In this document: one piece after another, positions 7,061-14,770 of the stretch
Layout of the letters: each line of letters starts with the position of its first letter
How positions within the stretch are numbered: position 1 is the stretch's first letter
Assembly (NCBI GenBank): GCA_023664535.1
Contig: JAMPFJ010000026.1
Coordinates: 1 to 37,347, forward strand
DNA length: 37,347 nucleotides
From: Bacteroidales bacterium
GTDB lineage: Bacteria; Bacillota; Clostridia; Lachnospirales; Lachnospiraceae
Direction: 5' to 3'
Translations under genes and position numbers: made by a program
Notes under the pieces: generated by a model
What the model saw: the letters and a program-made list of their open reading frames with translations, nothing else
What the model was told of the DNA's origin: nothing
Databases searched by the model: none

Positions 7061-7457
7061 TATAAGAAAAAACTCAGCTAATAGATTAAGGGATATCCGT
7101 CGTGGGGATGTGATTTATGCAGTGTTAACAGGAGTGCCAAAATCAAGTGTGCAAAAGGGTGAACGTCCTTGTGTAGTGCTGTCGAATAATAAAAGCAATC
7201 AGTATTCTACTATATTGAATGTTTACCCGTTTACACGCAAGTTGAAACATAATCCGGTTCATGTGGTTGTGAATCCGGAGGATGTAAAAGGATATTTACC
7301 AAATGAATCGGATTTTCTTGGTGAGCAGCCAATGACAATTGACCGTAAGCAGGTGATTAGCAAGGTTGGTCACATTGATGAAGATTCTGATTTAATGAAA
7401 GCATTGGAGCTGGCGATAGCAAAGCAGTTTGATTTTCGTTTTGTGGGAAAGGAGTAG
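7050..7457 (+). CDS. PemK/MazF-type endoribonuclease toxin
   Basis: The 135-residue product has the MazF/PemK core: RRGDVIYAVL at the first strand, then KGERPCVVLSNNKSNQ, STILNVYPFT, HVVV, and a C-terminal MTIDRKQVISKVGHI block in which family members carry the conserved Thr/Ser and Arg. MazF proteins cut mRNA at short motifs. The start at 7050 has AAGGAGG (7034-7040) upstream; an earlier in-frame start at 7002 has none. No classical antitoxin lies directly upstream. The protein overlaps the resolvase-like gene, and the DUF6462-like and RHH genes downstream are the only nearby antitoxin candidates. Confidence 0.85.
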   Translation: MDTNIRKNSANRLRDIRRGDVIYAVLTGVPKSSVQKGERPCVVLSNNKSNQYSTILNVYPFTRKLKHNPVHVVVNPEDVKGYLPNESDFLGEQPMTIDRKQVISKVGHIDEDSDLMKALELAIAKQFDFRFVGKE

Positions 7458-7461
7458 TAGA

Positions 7462-7698
7462 ATGGTTGATTTTGATACATTACCTAAAAAAAAGAAAAAT
7501 CCAGTAGATTATGATATTAAAGTCACGGATAAGAAATATGTGAGATACAAGGAAGGTGCAGAACGCTATTCCATGGGGCTGCACACATTTCAGGAACTTG
7601 CAAAAGAGGCAAATGCAATCTACCGTGTGCGGAAAATTGTCTTGGTCAATACTGAAATCTTTGAGGAGTTTTTGGAGAATTTCAAAGAAAATCAGTAG
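7462..7698 (+). CDS. DUF6462-like small DNA-binding/excisionase-like protein
   Basis: The 78-residue product includes KYVRYKEGAERYSMGLHTFQELAKEANAIYRVRKIVLVNTEIFEEFL, resembling the winged-HTH of excisionase-type proteins often encoded next to integrases in Lachnospiraceae elements (DUF6462 as I recall it). It starts five bases after the toxin stop with AAAGGAG just upstream. A role as recombination directionality factor is plausible because the integrase follows within 400 bases. Family name is moderately sure; function is inferred. Confidence 0.6.
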   Translation: MVDFDTLPKKKKNPVDYDIKVTDKKYVRYKEGAERYSMGLHTFQELAKEANAIYRVRKIVLVNTEIFEEFLENFKENQ

Positions 7699-7784
7699 GA
7701 AAATATCAAGTGATAGAGTGTTGGTACTGTTTTATCTTAATACGGACGAGAATGGATTACTTTGGACAAATTCAGAAAAAAGTG

Positions 7785-7813
7785 TTGACTTTTTGTATGC
7801 ACAAAAATATAAT
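7785..7813 (+). promoter_or_regulatory. Consensus promoter for the RHH-integrase pair
   Basis: TTGACT (7785-7790) and TATAAT (7808-7813) are 17 bases apart, 31 bases before the RHH start codon. It would separate integrase transcription from the upstream toxin operon. Confidence 0.8.
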
Positions 7814-7843
7814 AGAGGTATGGAAGTACTTGGAGGTAGAATC

Positions 7844-8020
7844 ATGGCAAGGACAGGACGCCCGAAAGCAGAAGTTCATAGGGAGCGAGCACTCACAATG
7901 CGAATGTTACCGGAACAGAAGGAACGCTTAGAATATTATGCCGAGAAGTACGGAATGACCAAAACACAAGTTATCTTAAAAGCGCTTGATAAACTCTATG
8001 AGGAGGACGAGCAGAAGTAA
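7844..8020 (+). CDS. Ribbon-helix-helix (CopG/Arc-like) protein
   Basis: The 58-residue product begins MARTGRPKAEVHRERALTMR, followed by LPEQKERLEYYAEKYGMTKTQVILKALDKLYEE, a beta strand plus two helices typical of RHH DNA-binding proteins. The ATG at 7844 has TTGGAGGT (7830-7837) upstream and lies downstream of a consensus promoter, so longer in-frame starts were rejected. It precedes the integrase by 31 bases and probably autoregulates that operon. An antitoxin role for the PemK toxin is possible but not indicated by gene order. Confidence 0.75.
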   Translation: MARTGRPKAEVHRERALTMRMLPEQKERLEYYAEKYGMTKTQVILKALDKLYEEDEQK

Positions 8021-8051
8021 TCATTCTCGTATTATTATGCGAGGTGATAAG

Positions 8052-9293
8052 ATGGCAAAATCAAGAAAAGACTCCCGTGGTTATGTATTACACACAGGAG
8101 AGTCACAGAGAAAAGATGGTCGTTATGTTTACACATATACGAATATTCATGGTGAAAGAAAGTGCTTATACGCAAAAACATTAGTAGAACTTAGGAAAAA
8201 GGAGCGTAAGTCGATTCGAGACCGTGAAGATGGGTTAGATCCGGATGCTGCTGACCATATTACATTGAACCAGATGTTCGATAAGTATTTTGCTCGGAAG
8301 TATAATCTGAAGGAATCAACCAGAAGTAATTACAAGTACACATATGACCATTTTGTAAGAGATACGTTTGGTAAGCGTATCATTAGCAAAATCAAATACT
8401 CAGATGTGAAAGAATTTTACTATTCATTGATGCGTGACCAGGGTTTGAAACCTGCGACTGTTGAAAATGTCCATACAGTTATTCATCCAACATTTGGTCT
8501 GGCTGTCCGTGATTGCATCCTAAGAATTAATCCGTCAGATGATGTAATGACAGAGATAAAAAGGAGTAAAGACTGGGTTAAGGAAAAGCGACATGCTTTG
8601 ACAATCGAGCAGCAGAAAGCATTTATGAATTATGTAAAAGACAGTGTTGAATTCAGAGGATGGTTGCCGATATTAACGGTTCTTTTGGGGACAGGCGGAC
8701 GGATCGGTGAAATCTTAGGACTTCGCTGGGAGGATCTGGATTTTAACAAGAGAATGATTGATATCAATCACAATATTGTCTATCATGTGGATGAGGATGA
8801 AGAAGGAGAACGCCATGCAGTATATCGAATAAACACTCCGAAGACAGAGGCTGGTACAAGGATTATTCCTATGATTGATGAAGTGTATGAAGCATTTCTG
8901 GAAGAACTGGAGATTCAGCGGTGTATTGGTGCAAAGTGTCAGGTGATTGATGGTTATACGAATTTTGTGTTTACCACTTCACAGGGAAAGGTTTATTTGC
9001 CTCATGCAATCAACCGTGCAATCAGAATTATCTGTGATGCATACAATAAGGAAGAAACTGCTTTAGCAGAGAAAGAGGAGAGAGAACCTTTATTGCTTCC
9101 ACATTTTTCAGCACACCATCTTCGACATACATTCTGTACGAGATTTTGTGAAAATGAAACCAATTTGAAAATGATTCAGGCAATTATGGGGCACTCAGAT
9201 ATATCTACCACAATGGATATCTATGCTGAGGCAACCGAAGAGAAAAAGAAAGAGATATTGACAGATCTTCAGGGGAAGATTATGGTAATGTAG
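8052..9293 (+). CDS. Tyrosine-family site-specific integrase (Tn916 type)
   Basis: The 413-residue protein has an N-terminal arm-binding domain (RKDGRYVYTYTNIHGERKCLYAKTL), a SAM-like core-binding domain (about 75-170, with YKYTYDHFV) and a C-terminal catalytic domain. Catalytic residues are visible: Arg in GTGGRIGEILGLRW, Lys in TPKTEAGTR, HxxR in HHLRHTFCTRF, His in MGHSDISTTMDIY and the nucleophile Tyr in the same motif. It therefore looks active. The ATG at 8052 was chosen because GAGGTG (8041-8046) sits just upstream; an in-frame ATG at 8037 overlaps that site. Arm-type repeats and an att-like sequence follow within 280 bases, marking this as an element end. Confidence 0.95.
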   Translation: MAKSRKDSRGYVLHTGESQRKDGRYVYTYTNIHGERKCLYAKTLVELRKKERKSIRDREDGLDPDAADHITLNQMFDKYFARKYNLKESTRSNYKYTYDHFVRDTFGKRIISKIKYSDVKEFYYSLMRDQGLKPATVENVHTVIHPTFGLAVRDCILRINPSDDVMTEIKRSKDWVKEKRHALTIEQQKAFMNYVKDSVEFRGWLPILTVLLGTGGRIGEILGLRWEDLDFNKRMIDINHNIVYHVDEDEEGERHAVYRINTPKTEAGTRIIPMIDEVYEAFLEELEIQRCIGAKCQVIDGYTNFVFTTSQGKVYLPHAINRAIRIICDAYNKEETALAEKEEREPLLLPHFSAHHLRHTFCTRFCENETNLKMIQAIMGHSDISTTMDIYAEATEEKKKEILTDLQGKIMVM

Positions 9294-9372
9294 CGATTTG
9301 CTTTTTCAACTTATTTGTTATACAATTGTAGTACGTTTTTGGCATGGAAGGTAATACGAAATTGTCCAAACT

Positions 9373-9496
9373 AGTCCAAATTGGTACAAGGTTACTACAG
9401 AATTACTACGATATTTTGGATTGATTTGGACTATTACGGTATAGTTGCTGGAAATGTTGTCGGACAGGATTGAAGGTTTATGGATTGATTTGGACT
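9373..9496. repeat. Integrase arm-type repeats
   Basis: GGATTGATTTGGACT occurs at 9418-9432 and 9482-9496, with related inverted half-sites GTCCAAA near 9364 and AGTCCAAATT at 9373-9382. Short direct and inverted repeats next to the integrase gene and before the core are typical arm sites of Tn916-type integrases. Confidence 0.6.
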
Positions 9497-9520
9497 GGGA
9501 TGGACCAATATCTTGTTAAA

Positions 9521-9569
9521 TCCCGACGATGAAGTCCTTGGGCGGAAAAGACCAGTAAAATCAAGGGTT
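9521..9569 (+). repeat. att-like repeat, copy 1
   Basis: TCCCGACGATGAAGT (9521-9535), 15 diverged bases, then ACCAGTAAAATCAAGGGTT (9551-9569). The same arrangement with identical outer blocks recurs at 14939-14987. Position just after the integrase suggests this is the element's attachment junction. Confidence 0.65.
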
Positions 9570-9589
9570 TCAGCGATTGGGGCTTCGGA

Positions 9590-9609
9590 TTTACGACCAA
9601 TTTACGACC
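9590..9609 (+). repeat. TTTACGACC direct repeat
   Basis: TTTACGACC occurs at 9590-9598 and again at 9601-9609, an 11-base period next to the att-like core. It could be a further integrase or accessory-factor site. Confidence 0.4.
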
Positions 9610-9637
9610 GAATTTTAGAAACTTATATAAACTTATA

Positions 9638-9679
9638 GAGCTGTTGCACTAAGCAATTAGTGCACAGCTCCATTTTTTT
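9638..9679 (+). terminator. Strong rho-independent terminator
   Basis: GAGCTGTTGCACTAA (from 9638) pairs with TTAGTGCACAGCTC (to 9670) with one bulged T and is followed by a run of seven T after CA. It insulates the element end from the ATPase gene. Confidence 0.85.
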
Positions 9680-9690
9680 GCAAAAAATAA

Positions 9691-9728
9691 ATTGAATATG
9701 ATTGCCCAAATGGTCAATCATATTCAAT
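9691..9728. promoter_or_regulatory. 14-bp inverted repeat, probable operator
   Basis: ATTGAATATGATTG (9691-9704) and CAATCATATTCAAT (9715-9728) form a perfect inverted repeat with a 10-base centre, ending six bases before the -35 of the ATPase promoter. No T run follows. It resembles a repressor or activator site. Confidence 0.5.
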
Positions 9729-9733
9729 AACTC

Positions 9734-9762
9734 TTGAAAATGTGTGGGAAAGAGGGTATAAT
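9734..9762 (+). promoter_or_regulatory. Promoter of the AAA/DUF4143 ATPase gene
   Basis: TTGAAA (9734-9739) and TATAAT (9757-9762) are 17 bases apart. A small AGCCC/GGGCT hairpin (9776-9789) lies in the leader. Confidence 0.75.
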
Positions 9763-9818
9763 GAATGAACAAAGAAGCCCTTTTGGGCTAAAATATTCAA
9801 TGAAATGGAGCGGAGTAC

Positions 9819-11108
9819 ATGGAGATTAAACGCAATGCTTATTTAAAGCAGTTAATTGCTTACCGGTTTGATGGGCTGGTTAAGGTGATTACCGGCATCC
9901 GCCGCTGTGGTAAATCCTATCTGCTGAAAAATATATATAAAAATTATCTGCTTCAAAATGGCGTTCCAAATGAGCAGATTATTATGATTGAGCTTGACCT
10001 TGCGAAAGATATTAAGTTTCGGAATCCGTTGCTCCTTTCTTCTTATGTAAGGGAAAAAGTTGAGGAAGGCAGCGGGGAATTTTATCTTTTTGTGGATGAA
10101 ATTCAAATGTCTGATGAAGTAAGCAACCCATATAATAAGGATGGGAAAAAAATCACTTTTTATGATGCCTTAAATGATTTACGCAGCCTGCCCAATTTAG
10201 ACGTCTATGTAACGGGGAGTAATTCCAAAATGCTTTCCAGCGATATTCTTACCGAGTTTAGGGGAAGAAGTGACGAAATTCGAGTCCATCCCTTAAGCTT
10301 TGCTGAATATTATGCGGCTGTCGGGGGTGATAAAAATGAGGCATTTGATGATTATGCGTTTTACGGCGGCATGCCGCTTATTTTATCAAGGCCTGATGAC
10401 GCTGCCAAAATGAATTATTTAAAATCGCTTTTTGCGGAGGTATATATCAAGGATATTGTTGAGCGGAAGAAAATAGAGAGACAAGATGTGTTAGAGCATC
10501 TTTTGGATTTGCTCTGTTCGTCTGTGGGCTCGCTGACCAACCCCGCCAAGATAGCAGATACATTGAAGTCAAAGCAGATGCTGGGGGTATCCGCAAATAC
10601 GGTTCGGGCATATATGGCACATTTAGAGGATGCTTTTTTGTTTTCGGAAAGCAGGCGGTACGATGTGAAGGGAAAATCCTATTTTGACTCACCAAGCAAG
10701 TATTATAGTGAGGATATTGGGCTTCGGAATGCCCGTATTGGATTCCGCCAACAGGAAATGACGCATATTATGGAGAATATCATTTATAATGAACTGATAA
10801 TCCGTCGGTTTTCCGTTGATGTCGGTGTTGTCTATGCAAGGACTGTCAATCAGAATGGAAATTCTGTCCGTACTCCGAGAGAGATTGACTTTGTCGTCAC
10901 TTCCGGCGGCAAGAGAACCTATATCCAGTCGGCTTATGCCATGCCGACCGAAGAAAAGATAGAGGCGGAGCTGCGTCCGTTCGCCCTTACAAAAGACTCA
11001 TTTCCTAAAATTGTGGTGCGAAAGGACATTGGAAAACGCTGGTATGATGAAAATGGCATCTTGAATATAAACCTGACGGATTTTTTGCTGGATAAAGAGC
11101 TTATATAA
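9819..11108 (+). CDS. AAA (AAA_14) ATPase with DUF4143 domain
   Basis: The 429-residue product has a P-loop GIRRCGKS (about 27-34), Walker B FYLFVDEIQ (about 88-96), sensor-like VYVTGSNSKML, then the C-terminal DUF4143 region with the FRGRSDEIRVHPLSFAEY and FYGGMPL blocks and a nuclease-like EIDFVV near 355. These ATPases are common strain-variable genes in gut bacteria; their cellular role is not settled. The ATG at 9819 has GGAGCGGAG upstream and a promoter at 9734-9762. A terminator follows at once, so it is a one-gene unit. It sits between the two att-like repeats and is less AT-rich than the operon at 61-4512. Confidence 0.9.
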   Translation: MEIKRNAYLKQLIAYRFDGLVKVITGIRRCGKSYLLKNIYKNYLLQNGVPNEQIIMIELDLAKDIKFRNPLLLSSYVREKVEEGSGEFYLFVDEIQMSDEVSNPYNKDGKKITFYDALNDLRSLPNLDVYVTGSNSKMLSSDILTEFRGRSDEIRVHPLSFAEYYAAVGGDKNEAFDDYAFYGGMPLILSRPDDAAKMNYLKSLFAEVYIKDIVERKKIERQDVLEHLLDLLCSSVGSLTNPAKIADTLKSKQMLGVSANTVRAYMAHLEDAFLFSESRRYDVKGKSYFDSPSKYYSEDIGLRNARIGFRQQEMTHIMENIIYNELIIRRFSVDVGVVYARTVNQNGNSVRTPREIDFVVTSGGKRTYIQSAYAMPTEEKIEAELRPFALTKDSFPKIVVRKDIGKRWYDENGILNINLTDFLLDKELI

Positions 11109-11116
11109 ACCTATGG

Positions 11117-11149
11117 AGCCAAGGTGTGGTAATCGCAGCTTGGCTTTTT
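11117..11149 (+). terminator. Terminator after ATPase gene
   Basis: AGCCAAG (11117-11123) pairs with CTTGGCT (11139-11145), followed by five T, eight bases after the ATPase stop. Confidence 0.75.
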
Positions 11150-11245
11150 GCTGCGTGAATGGAAAACCTAGCTTGGCAGAAAACAGGCACCATGTTATAA
11201 TCGGCATATGCAAGGATAAGTTACCCGCACAGATAAGGAGCAAAG

Positions 11246-11404
11246 ATGAACCCTGAGAAAAATGAACGGAAACAGAATGCCAAACTGAGATGGCAAAGCA
11301 TAATACTGTTGTCGCTTAACCATCGGAGGCAATCCACCATTAGAAGAGCATATCCGACGGTTGTTCCAGTAGGAAAGGAAGTATCTCCAGATGAGTGTTT
11401 TTAA
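11246..11404 (+). pseudogene. 5' end of a gene cut by the IS3 remnant
   Basis: AAGGAG lies upstream of an ATG at 11246 and a basic N-terminus (MNPEKNERKQNAKLRWQSI) runs to about 11300, where the sequence becomes the reverse complement of an IS3 transposase 3' end and soon meets a stop. This looks like the start of a small gene interrupted by the insertion. The product is not recognised. Confidence 0.35.
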
Positions 11405-12062
11405 CTGCTCCACCGTCATCGTGGTGGTATCGTAACGTCCATATAGTAGTTTGTGTATTGTGTACCTCTGTCGCTGTGAAGAACAACTCCCCTGAGCAAG
11501 GGATATGCTCTGTAAGCATTATCTATGCTTTGTTCGCAAAGGGTTGCCTTCATATTTGTATCCATGGCAAGACCTAACACCGCTGAATCGTAACAGTCAA
11601 AGATTGCTGAAACATACAGTTCCCATCAGAAGTCTTTATTTCTGTCATATCCGTAACACATTTTTCCAGGGGTTTTTCAGCTGTGAAGTCACGTTTGATT
11701 AAATCATCTGATTTCCGTGCTTCCCTATCGGCTTTGGTAATACCATTAGGCTTGCGTTTCGGTTTATGATTCAGACCAATTTCTTCCATCACACGATAAA
11801 TCGTCCTCTCACCGGGAATATAAACGCCTTCCGGCTTTTTAAGCTGTAATGCCTGATACATTCGGATTCTTCCATAAGTATCATTACATTCATCTTCCGT
11901 ACAGATATCCAGCATGGCATCTGCCAGGGTCTGATATTTCCACGGAGCATCTTTTGTTTTTAAATACTTGTTGAATGCCTGTCTGGATACATGAAGCACT
12001 CTGCAATAAAAAGAAATTTTGCCCTTAATCCTGCCGTCATCCGTTTTGATTGCAATAAACAT
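11297..12062 (-). pseudogene. IS3-family transposase OrfB, frameshifted and deleted
   Basis: Reading down from 12062, the HTH_21 part is intact (SRQAFNKYL, NDTYGRIRMYQAL, NHKPKRKPNGIT) up to the first integrase-core block CVTDMTEI. A frameshift near 11620 then moves the frame: the continuation LYVSAIFDCYDSAVLGL and VVLHSDRGTQYT is in another frame and stops near 11430. The DNA coding the QSMS/NA-ESF middle block is missing, and MTVEQLKTLIWRYFL to GGLPPMVKR reappears from 11419. At least one frameshift and one internal deletion therefore inactivate the DDE transposase. Confidence 0.85.
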
Positions 12063-12403
12063 CAGTCTCTGTTTTTTGCTGACTTCCGACGACTGGCTGC
12101 GAAAAAAGCACTTGCCTCTTCCAAAAATTCATTTTCTTCTTTTAAGCGGCGGATTTCTTTATCCTGCTCTTTCACTCGCTTTCTAAGTTCGATAAGCTCA
12201 TCATTAAGGGATAAAGCATTGTTAGGTGTATGAACTGCTTCCTTTGCACTGAGACGACCTTCTTTGAAGGCTTTTATCCATGTGTACATAGTTCCCTTAG
12301 GGATTCCTAATTCTTTAGCTGCGTTATGCCCACCGATTTCTTGGGCAAGTTTTACAGCCTGGGCTTTAAATTCACTGTCATATGTTTTTTGATTTTTTGC
12401 CAT
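12062..12403 (-). CDS. IS3-family transposase OrfA
   Basis: The 113-residue product has an N-terminal HTH (YDSEFKAQAVKLAQEIGGHNAAKELGIPKGTMYTWIKAFKEG) and a C-terminal leucine-zipper coiled coil (LNDELIELRKRVKEQDKEIRRLKEENEFLEEA), the standard layout of IS3 OrfA. It is intact and abuts orfB in a different frame at 12062, where programmed frameshifting would normally make OrfAB. AGGAG precedes the ATG on the minus strand. With orfB broken the product could at most bind the ends. Confidence 0.9.
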   Translation of the reverse strand: MAKNQKTYDSEFKAQAVKLAQEIGGHNAAKELGIPKGTMYTWIKAFKEGRLSAKEAVHTPNNALSLNDELIELRKRVKEQDKEIRRLKEENEFLEEASAFFAASRRKSAKNRD

Positions 12404-12519
12404 GTTGTTTTCTCCTGTTCTCGTATTGATTATAATTATATCAAAATCCTTGAGAATAGGGTGTCCAACTATTATGATACAACATCAAACTATGTATATT
12501 GGGCACCAAAGGACATACC

Positions 12520-12600
12520 ATGTACGAGATTGATGAAGGTGCAGTGCGGGCCTACTGTAAGAAGTATGATATGAGTGAAGCGTATTTTGGGTTGGAGTAA
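12520..12600 (+). pseudogene. Short 3' gene remnant beyond the IS3 element
   Basis: A 26-codon frame (MYEIDEGAVRAYCKKYDMSEAYFGLE) ends at TAA just upstream of the sigma factor region. It has no clear ribosome site and may be the tail of the gene whose start lies at 11246, separated by the IS3 insertion. The frame before the ATG is closed within 45 bases, so continuity cannot be shown. Confidence 0.3.
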
Positions 12601-12633
12601 TGGAGGTACTTGCGGATGATTTTTTATTGGAGT

Positions 12634-12661
12634 TGTAACCTTTTTGCTGGCAGATACGACT
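12634..12661 (+). promoter_or_regulatory. ECF-type autoregulatory promoter candidate
   Basis: TGTAACC (12634-12640) and CGACTA from 12657 have the spacing of ECF -35 (AAC core) and -10 (CGnC) elements. It lies about 65 bases before the sigma factor start. A TATAAT at 12671 could be an additional housekeeping -10. Confidence 0.4.
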
Positions 12662-12725
12662 AATATATGTATAATAAAAAATGAGATGATTCCGGAATAC
12701 TCATAGAAAAGAGGTGTGATAGGAT

Positions 12726-13370
12726 TTGACAGAGGACAAAAAAAGAAAAAAATTGGCTGTGAAAGCGATTCATGGCAATGCCGAGGCATATGGTGAGTTG
12801 ATTCAGGAATATAAAGACTATTTGTACCGTACAGCCATGCTTTCCGTGAAAAATCAGGAGATTGCACTGGATATGGTCAGTGAATGTATTTTAAGAGGTT
12901 TCCGCTCCGTGCATTCTCTGAAAAATCTTGAGTATTTTAAAACGTGGATTACCAGAGTGCTGAGGAATACGATTGCGGATTATTATCGCAGCGAACGGTA
13001 TAGTGAAAATTTGGACGATATGCAGATTGCGGCAGATGACGATATGGTGTCCAGTGAGGAAAAGCTGGATTTATATCAGGCAATTGATTTGCTTTCCGAA
13101 AAATACAAAACCGTGATTATTCTGAAATATTTTAATGAACTGAAAATCAGTGAGATTGCCTATGTCATGGATATACCGGAGGGTTCTGTGAAGGCATATT
13201 TAAACAGGGCAAAATCAGACCTTAGACATTTATTAATGGAGGAAGATATATATGAAGATGGAATTTCGGGAAATACCGGTACCGGGGGAATTGGACCAGG
13301 TAGTGACAGAAAGTTTGAAAAAGATTACCGTGCAGCAAAAGAAACGCAATTTAAAATTGTGGGCTTTTAG
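12726..13370 (+). CDS. ECF (sigma-70 family) RNA polymerase sigma factor
   Basis: The product (214 residues from a TTG start) has sigma region 2 (AYGELIQEYKDYLYRTAML, ALDMVSECILRGFRSVHSL, FKTWITRVLRNTIADYYR) and region 4 (YQAIDLLSEKYKTVIILKYFNELKISEIAYVMDIPEGSVKAYLNRAKSDLR). GAGGTG (12711-12716) is nine bases before the TTG and no ATG is suitable. Normal ECF homology ends near residue 175 (HLLMEED), but the frame continues about 40 residues, overlapping the anti-sigma gene by 119 bases in another frame. The tail is glycine-rich then charged and has no recognisable domain, so a lost stop codon is likely. It pairs with the DUF4179 gene that follows. Confidence 0.9.
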   Translation: MTEDKKRKKLAVKAIHGNAEAYGELIQEYKDYLYRTAMLSVKNQEIALDMVSECILRGFRSVHSLKNLEYFKTWITRVLRNTIADYYRSERYSENLDDMQIAADDDMVSSEEKLDLYQAIDLLSEKYKTVIILKYFNELKISEIAYVMDIPEGSVKAYLNRAKSDLRHLLMEEDIYEDGISGNTGTGGIGPGSDRKFEKDYRAAKETQFKIVGF

Positions 13371-14517
13371 AGGGGGAGCAGTGGCGGCGGCATTTGTGTG
13401 CGGCATTGTATTTTGTATAAGTAATCCGTCTTTTGCTGCAAATTTACCGCTGATTGGACATATTTTTGAAAAAATGCAGGATGACTTTCCGTATGCCGGT
13501 GATTACAGTGGAATCGGAGAGAAGCTGGCAGACGAGCCGGCTTCCGGTGAGGAAGGTGCAGAGGAGACCACCGGTTGGGAGGAGGCATCGGGCTATGTGC
13601 AGACGGTAGATGGGGTGACAATAACCCTGTCGGAAATGTACTGCAACTCGCAGGCGCTTTATGTTACCGTGCAGATTCAGTCCGAGGAGAAATTCCCAGA
13701 GATTGATTCCCTTAATTTTGAGGAGTCAACGGGAGAGTTTAGCTTTCTGGTTGAAGAGGCGGCAGGGAAGTCTGGTTTTCGGGCGGGCAAGGCTTATCTG
13801 ACACCGACATTGGACGGAGCTTTTATCGACGAGAATACTTATGCCGGTCTGTTAAGATTTGACTTAAATGAAGTAACCGGATACAATGCCTCTGCGTTAG
13901 AAATTCCGGAGACATATTCTGTGAAGTTAAGGCTTAACCGCTTGGTTGGCGGTTTGGTAGATGTGGAGGCACCGGATTTTGGCTTGACAGAGGAAGAGAT
14001 GGAAGCTATGTCTGATGAGGAGTGGAAAGCATGGATGCTGAAATGGGATGCCGAACACCCGGATTACGATGACCATTTAGTTGCCACATACTGCGGATCG
14101 TGGATTTTTGATTTGGATGTGACGATGGATAAATCCGATATGCAGGTGGTGGAAATTAATGAGAAAAACGAACAGGGAATTGGTTTTAAAAGAGTGGTTA
14201 AAGACCGTTTTGAGATAACGATGTACACATACCCCGACATTTCCAAAGATAGCGCCAAACATTATTTTCCTGTGATGCTGGATGCCGATGGGAAGTTGAT
14301 GGACGGGAATGACGGCTGGGTAAATGTGTTAGAGATTGGGGACCATGACGTTTCCACGGTCGATCTCTTTCTCGTCAATGAGCTTTTGTGGTTAGACGAA
14401 TTGAAAGGGATTTACTGGGATAATCCTGAGGCAGAAACTTATAACGGAAAAACTTTCAAGGAGATTCTTTTGGAGAATTGTGCATATCATAAAGAGATTT
14501 CCTTTGAAACGGAATAG
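13252..14517 (+). CDS. DUF4179-type anti-sigma/ECF-associated membrane protein
   Basis: The 421-residue product has a short cytoplasmic N-terminus (about 1-40), one membrane helix (about 44-61, GGAVAAAFVCGIVFCIS) and a large extracytoplasmic region beginning ANLPLIGHIFEKM, as in DUF4179 proteins encoded after clostridial ECF sigma factors. Such proteins hold the sigma factor at the membrane until a signal arrives; that role is inferred from family and gene order. The middle carries an acidic linker (EEGAEETTGWEEA) and then beta-rich sequence. ATG 13252 has GGAGG upstream. The start lies inside the sigma gene, indicating translational coupling. Confidence 0.85.
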   Translation: MKMEFREIPVPGELDQVVTESLKKITVQQKKRNLKLWAFRGGAVAAAFVCGIVFCISNPSFAANLPLIGHIFEKMQDDFPYAGDYSGIGEKLADEPASGEEGAEETTGWEEASGYVQTVDGVTITLSEMYCNSQALYVTVQIQSEEKFPEIDSLNFEESTGEFSFLVEEAAGKSGFRAGKAYLTPTLDGAFIDENTYAGLLRFDLNEVTGYNASALEIPETYSVKLRLNRLVGGLVDVEAPDFGLTEEEMEAMSDEEWKAWMLKWDAEHPDYDDHLVATYCGSWIFDLDVTMDKSDMQVVEINEKNEQGIGFKRVVKDRFEITMYTYPDISKDSAKHYFPVMLDADGKLMDGNDGWVNVLEIGDHDVSTVDLFLVNELLWLDELKGIYWDNPEAETYNGKTFKEILLENCAYHKEISFETE

Positions 14518-14527
14518 GCAACGGGAA

Positions 14528-14770
14528 ATGATAATTTTTCGTGAAAGCAAACTTGTCAGAAAAGGCGAGGATCTGATAGAGCTTGCTTGGATGGCGATTG
14601 AGAAAGCACAATATATGCTTGGCGGTATGGTAACATTCTTGGAAGCGGAAAATGAGGAAAAGCTCTTATCATTCTATCGTGATAACCGTTTTTCACAATT
14701 TGACACCAGACAGACCGTATCAAATGCTGATGAGCCGCACGAGCTGGTGCAGCTTTTACGCCTGCTTTAG
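14528..14770 (+). pseudogene. C-terminal fragment of a GNAT acetyltransferase
   Basis: An 80-residue frame resembles the last third of GNAT proteins: GEDLIELAWMAIEKAQYMLGGMVTFLEAENEEKLLSFYRDNRFSQF, matching the acceptor-side helix and the FYxxxGF-like end. The acetyl-CoA binding motif (R/QxxGxG/A) that should precede it is absent, so the protein is truncated at its N-terminus and probably inactive. It begins 11 bases after the anti-sigma gene with only a weak ribosome site. Confidence 0.55.

Larger units (their letters stand above)
9294..9637. other. Integrase-proximal end region
   Basis: No gene is seen. The stretch holds integrase arm-type repeats (9373-9496), the att-like sequence (9521-9569) and two TTTACGACC copies (9590-9598, 9601-9609). 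Confidence 0.6.
11297..12467 (-). mobile_element. Degenerate IS3-family insertion sequence
   Basis: Both IS3 reading frames are on the minus strand: intact orfA (12062-12403) and a frameshifted, internally deleted orfB. The upstream end on the minus strand starts TGGACACCC at 12467, a plausible IS3-type terminus. No matching inverted repeat was found at the other end, where transposase similarity stops near 11297, so the right boundary is approximate. The element is very likely immobile. Confidence 0.8.
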
